Shown one piece after another: positions 33,577-33,869 of a stretch of 33,869 nucleotides of DNA. Below the pieces are notes generated by a model. The model was not told where the DNA came from. It saw only the letters and a program-made list of their open reading frames with translations, and searched no databases. Where the stretch lies: the NCBI GenBank assembly GCA_030840525.1, contig JAVEEI010000106.1, positions 1 to 33,869 of the forward strand, read 5' to 3'. Source of the DNA: Frankiaceae bacterium (lineage in GTDB: Bacteria; Actinomycetota; Actinomycetes; JAFAQI01). The translations under genes were made by a program, and so were the position numbers. Each line of letters begins with the position of its first letter. The stretch's first letter is position 1.

Positions 33577-33869
33577 GTGACCACGGCCACCAAGGTCAAC
33601 ATCAAGCCGCTCGAAGACCGCATCGTCGTGACGGTGCTGGAGTCCGAGCAGACCACCGCGTCGGGCATCGTGATCCCCGACACCGCCAAGGAGAAGCCGC
33701 AGGAGGGCACCGTCCTCGCGGTCGGCCCCGGCCGGTTCGAGAACGGCCAGCGGCTGCCGCTGGACATCAAGGAGGGTGACACCGTCATCTTCTCCAAGTA
33801 CGGCGGCACCGAGGTCAAGTTCGGCGCCGACGAGTACCTCATCCTCTCGGCCCGCGACGTGCTCGCGGT
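33577..33869 (+). CDS. groES: Co-chaperonin GroES (partial, runs off right edge)
   Basis: The first 97 residues of the 10-kDa chaperonin cap that closes the GroEL cage. [12 protein letters not shown], the mobile loop [28 protein letters not shown], and [24 protein letters not shown] are all typical. Only a few residues should be missing, as actinobacterial GroES has about 100. GTG 33577 has GGGGGAGG 6 nt upstream. Regulation is by the CIRCE site and promoter just upstream; groEL probably follows outside the window. Confidence 0.96.
   Translation, partial: MTTATKVNIKPLEDRIVVTVLESEQTTASGIVIPDTAKEKPQEGTVLAVGPGRFENGQRLPLDIKEGDTVIFSKYGGTEVKFGADEYLILSARDVLA

Overview
This window comes from a high-GC Gram-positive bacterium, almost certainly an actinomycete. 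Coding DNA is often 70-80% GC, and GTG starts and ATGA/GTGA overlaps are frequent. The housekeeping order rplM-rpsI-glmM-glmS-acpS-nnr-alr-tsaE-tsaB-rimI-tsaD-groES is typical of Actinomycetota. Lineage below phylum is not resolved by what can be read here.

Left part (1-13354): an exopolysaccharide or cell-surface glycan locus. It holds a Wzx-type flippase (cut by the left edge), two GT2 and two GT4 glycosyltransferases, a NodB-type deacetylase, an O-antigen-ligase/polymerase-like membrane protein, a secreted PslG/GH39-like glycosidase, a Wzz-BY-kinase chain-length regulator and an LPFTG-anchored surface protein. An ANT(2'')-like nucleotidyltransferase and a 2H phosphoesterase sit in a minus-strand operon with one of the GT2 genes. 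A plausible division of labour is: glycosyltransferases build the unit, the flippase exports it, the ligase-like protein polymerises it, the BY-kinase sets length, and the deacetylase and glycosidase modify or trim it. No initiating sugar-phosphate transferase or sortase is visible in the window.

Middle part (13365-22894): rplM and rpsI follow a perfect 17-bp inverted repeat that contains a promoter. Then come glmM, glmS, acpS and nnr. Two accessory genes interrupt this conserved run. The first (16070-18433) is a clearly lower-GC gene for a 787-residue fusion of an N-terminal SIR2 (NADase/deacylase-type) domain with a complete Ser/Thr protein kinase domain and an unrecognised C-terminal region. 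It is the strongest candidate in the window for an undescribed system, perhaps single-gene anti-phage defence by NAD+ depletion. The second (22241-22894) is a DUF3800 protein, a family often found among mobile and defence genes.

Right part (23109-33869): a membrane-anchored protein of unknown function, alr, an alpha/beta hydrolase, a family-4 uracil-DNA glycosylase, tsaE, a crotonase-like protein lacking the usual catalytic glutamates, tsaB-rimI-tsaD (t6A tRNA modification and protein N-acetylation), a dienelactone-hydrolase-like protein, a DUF6295 protein, a large secreted DUF1906 glycosidase-like protein, and the start of groES behind a textbook promoter plus CIRCE (HrcA) operator.

A recurring regulatory theme is leaderless transcription: a TANNNT box followed by exactly 7 nt and then a GTG start precedes glmS, tsaB, the DUF3800 gene and the DUF1906 gene. 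No rRNA, tRNA, CRISPR array or insertion sequence was seen.
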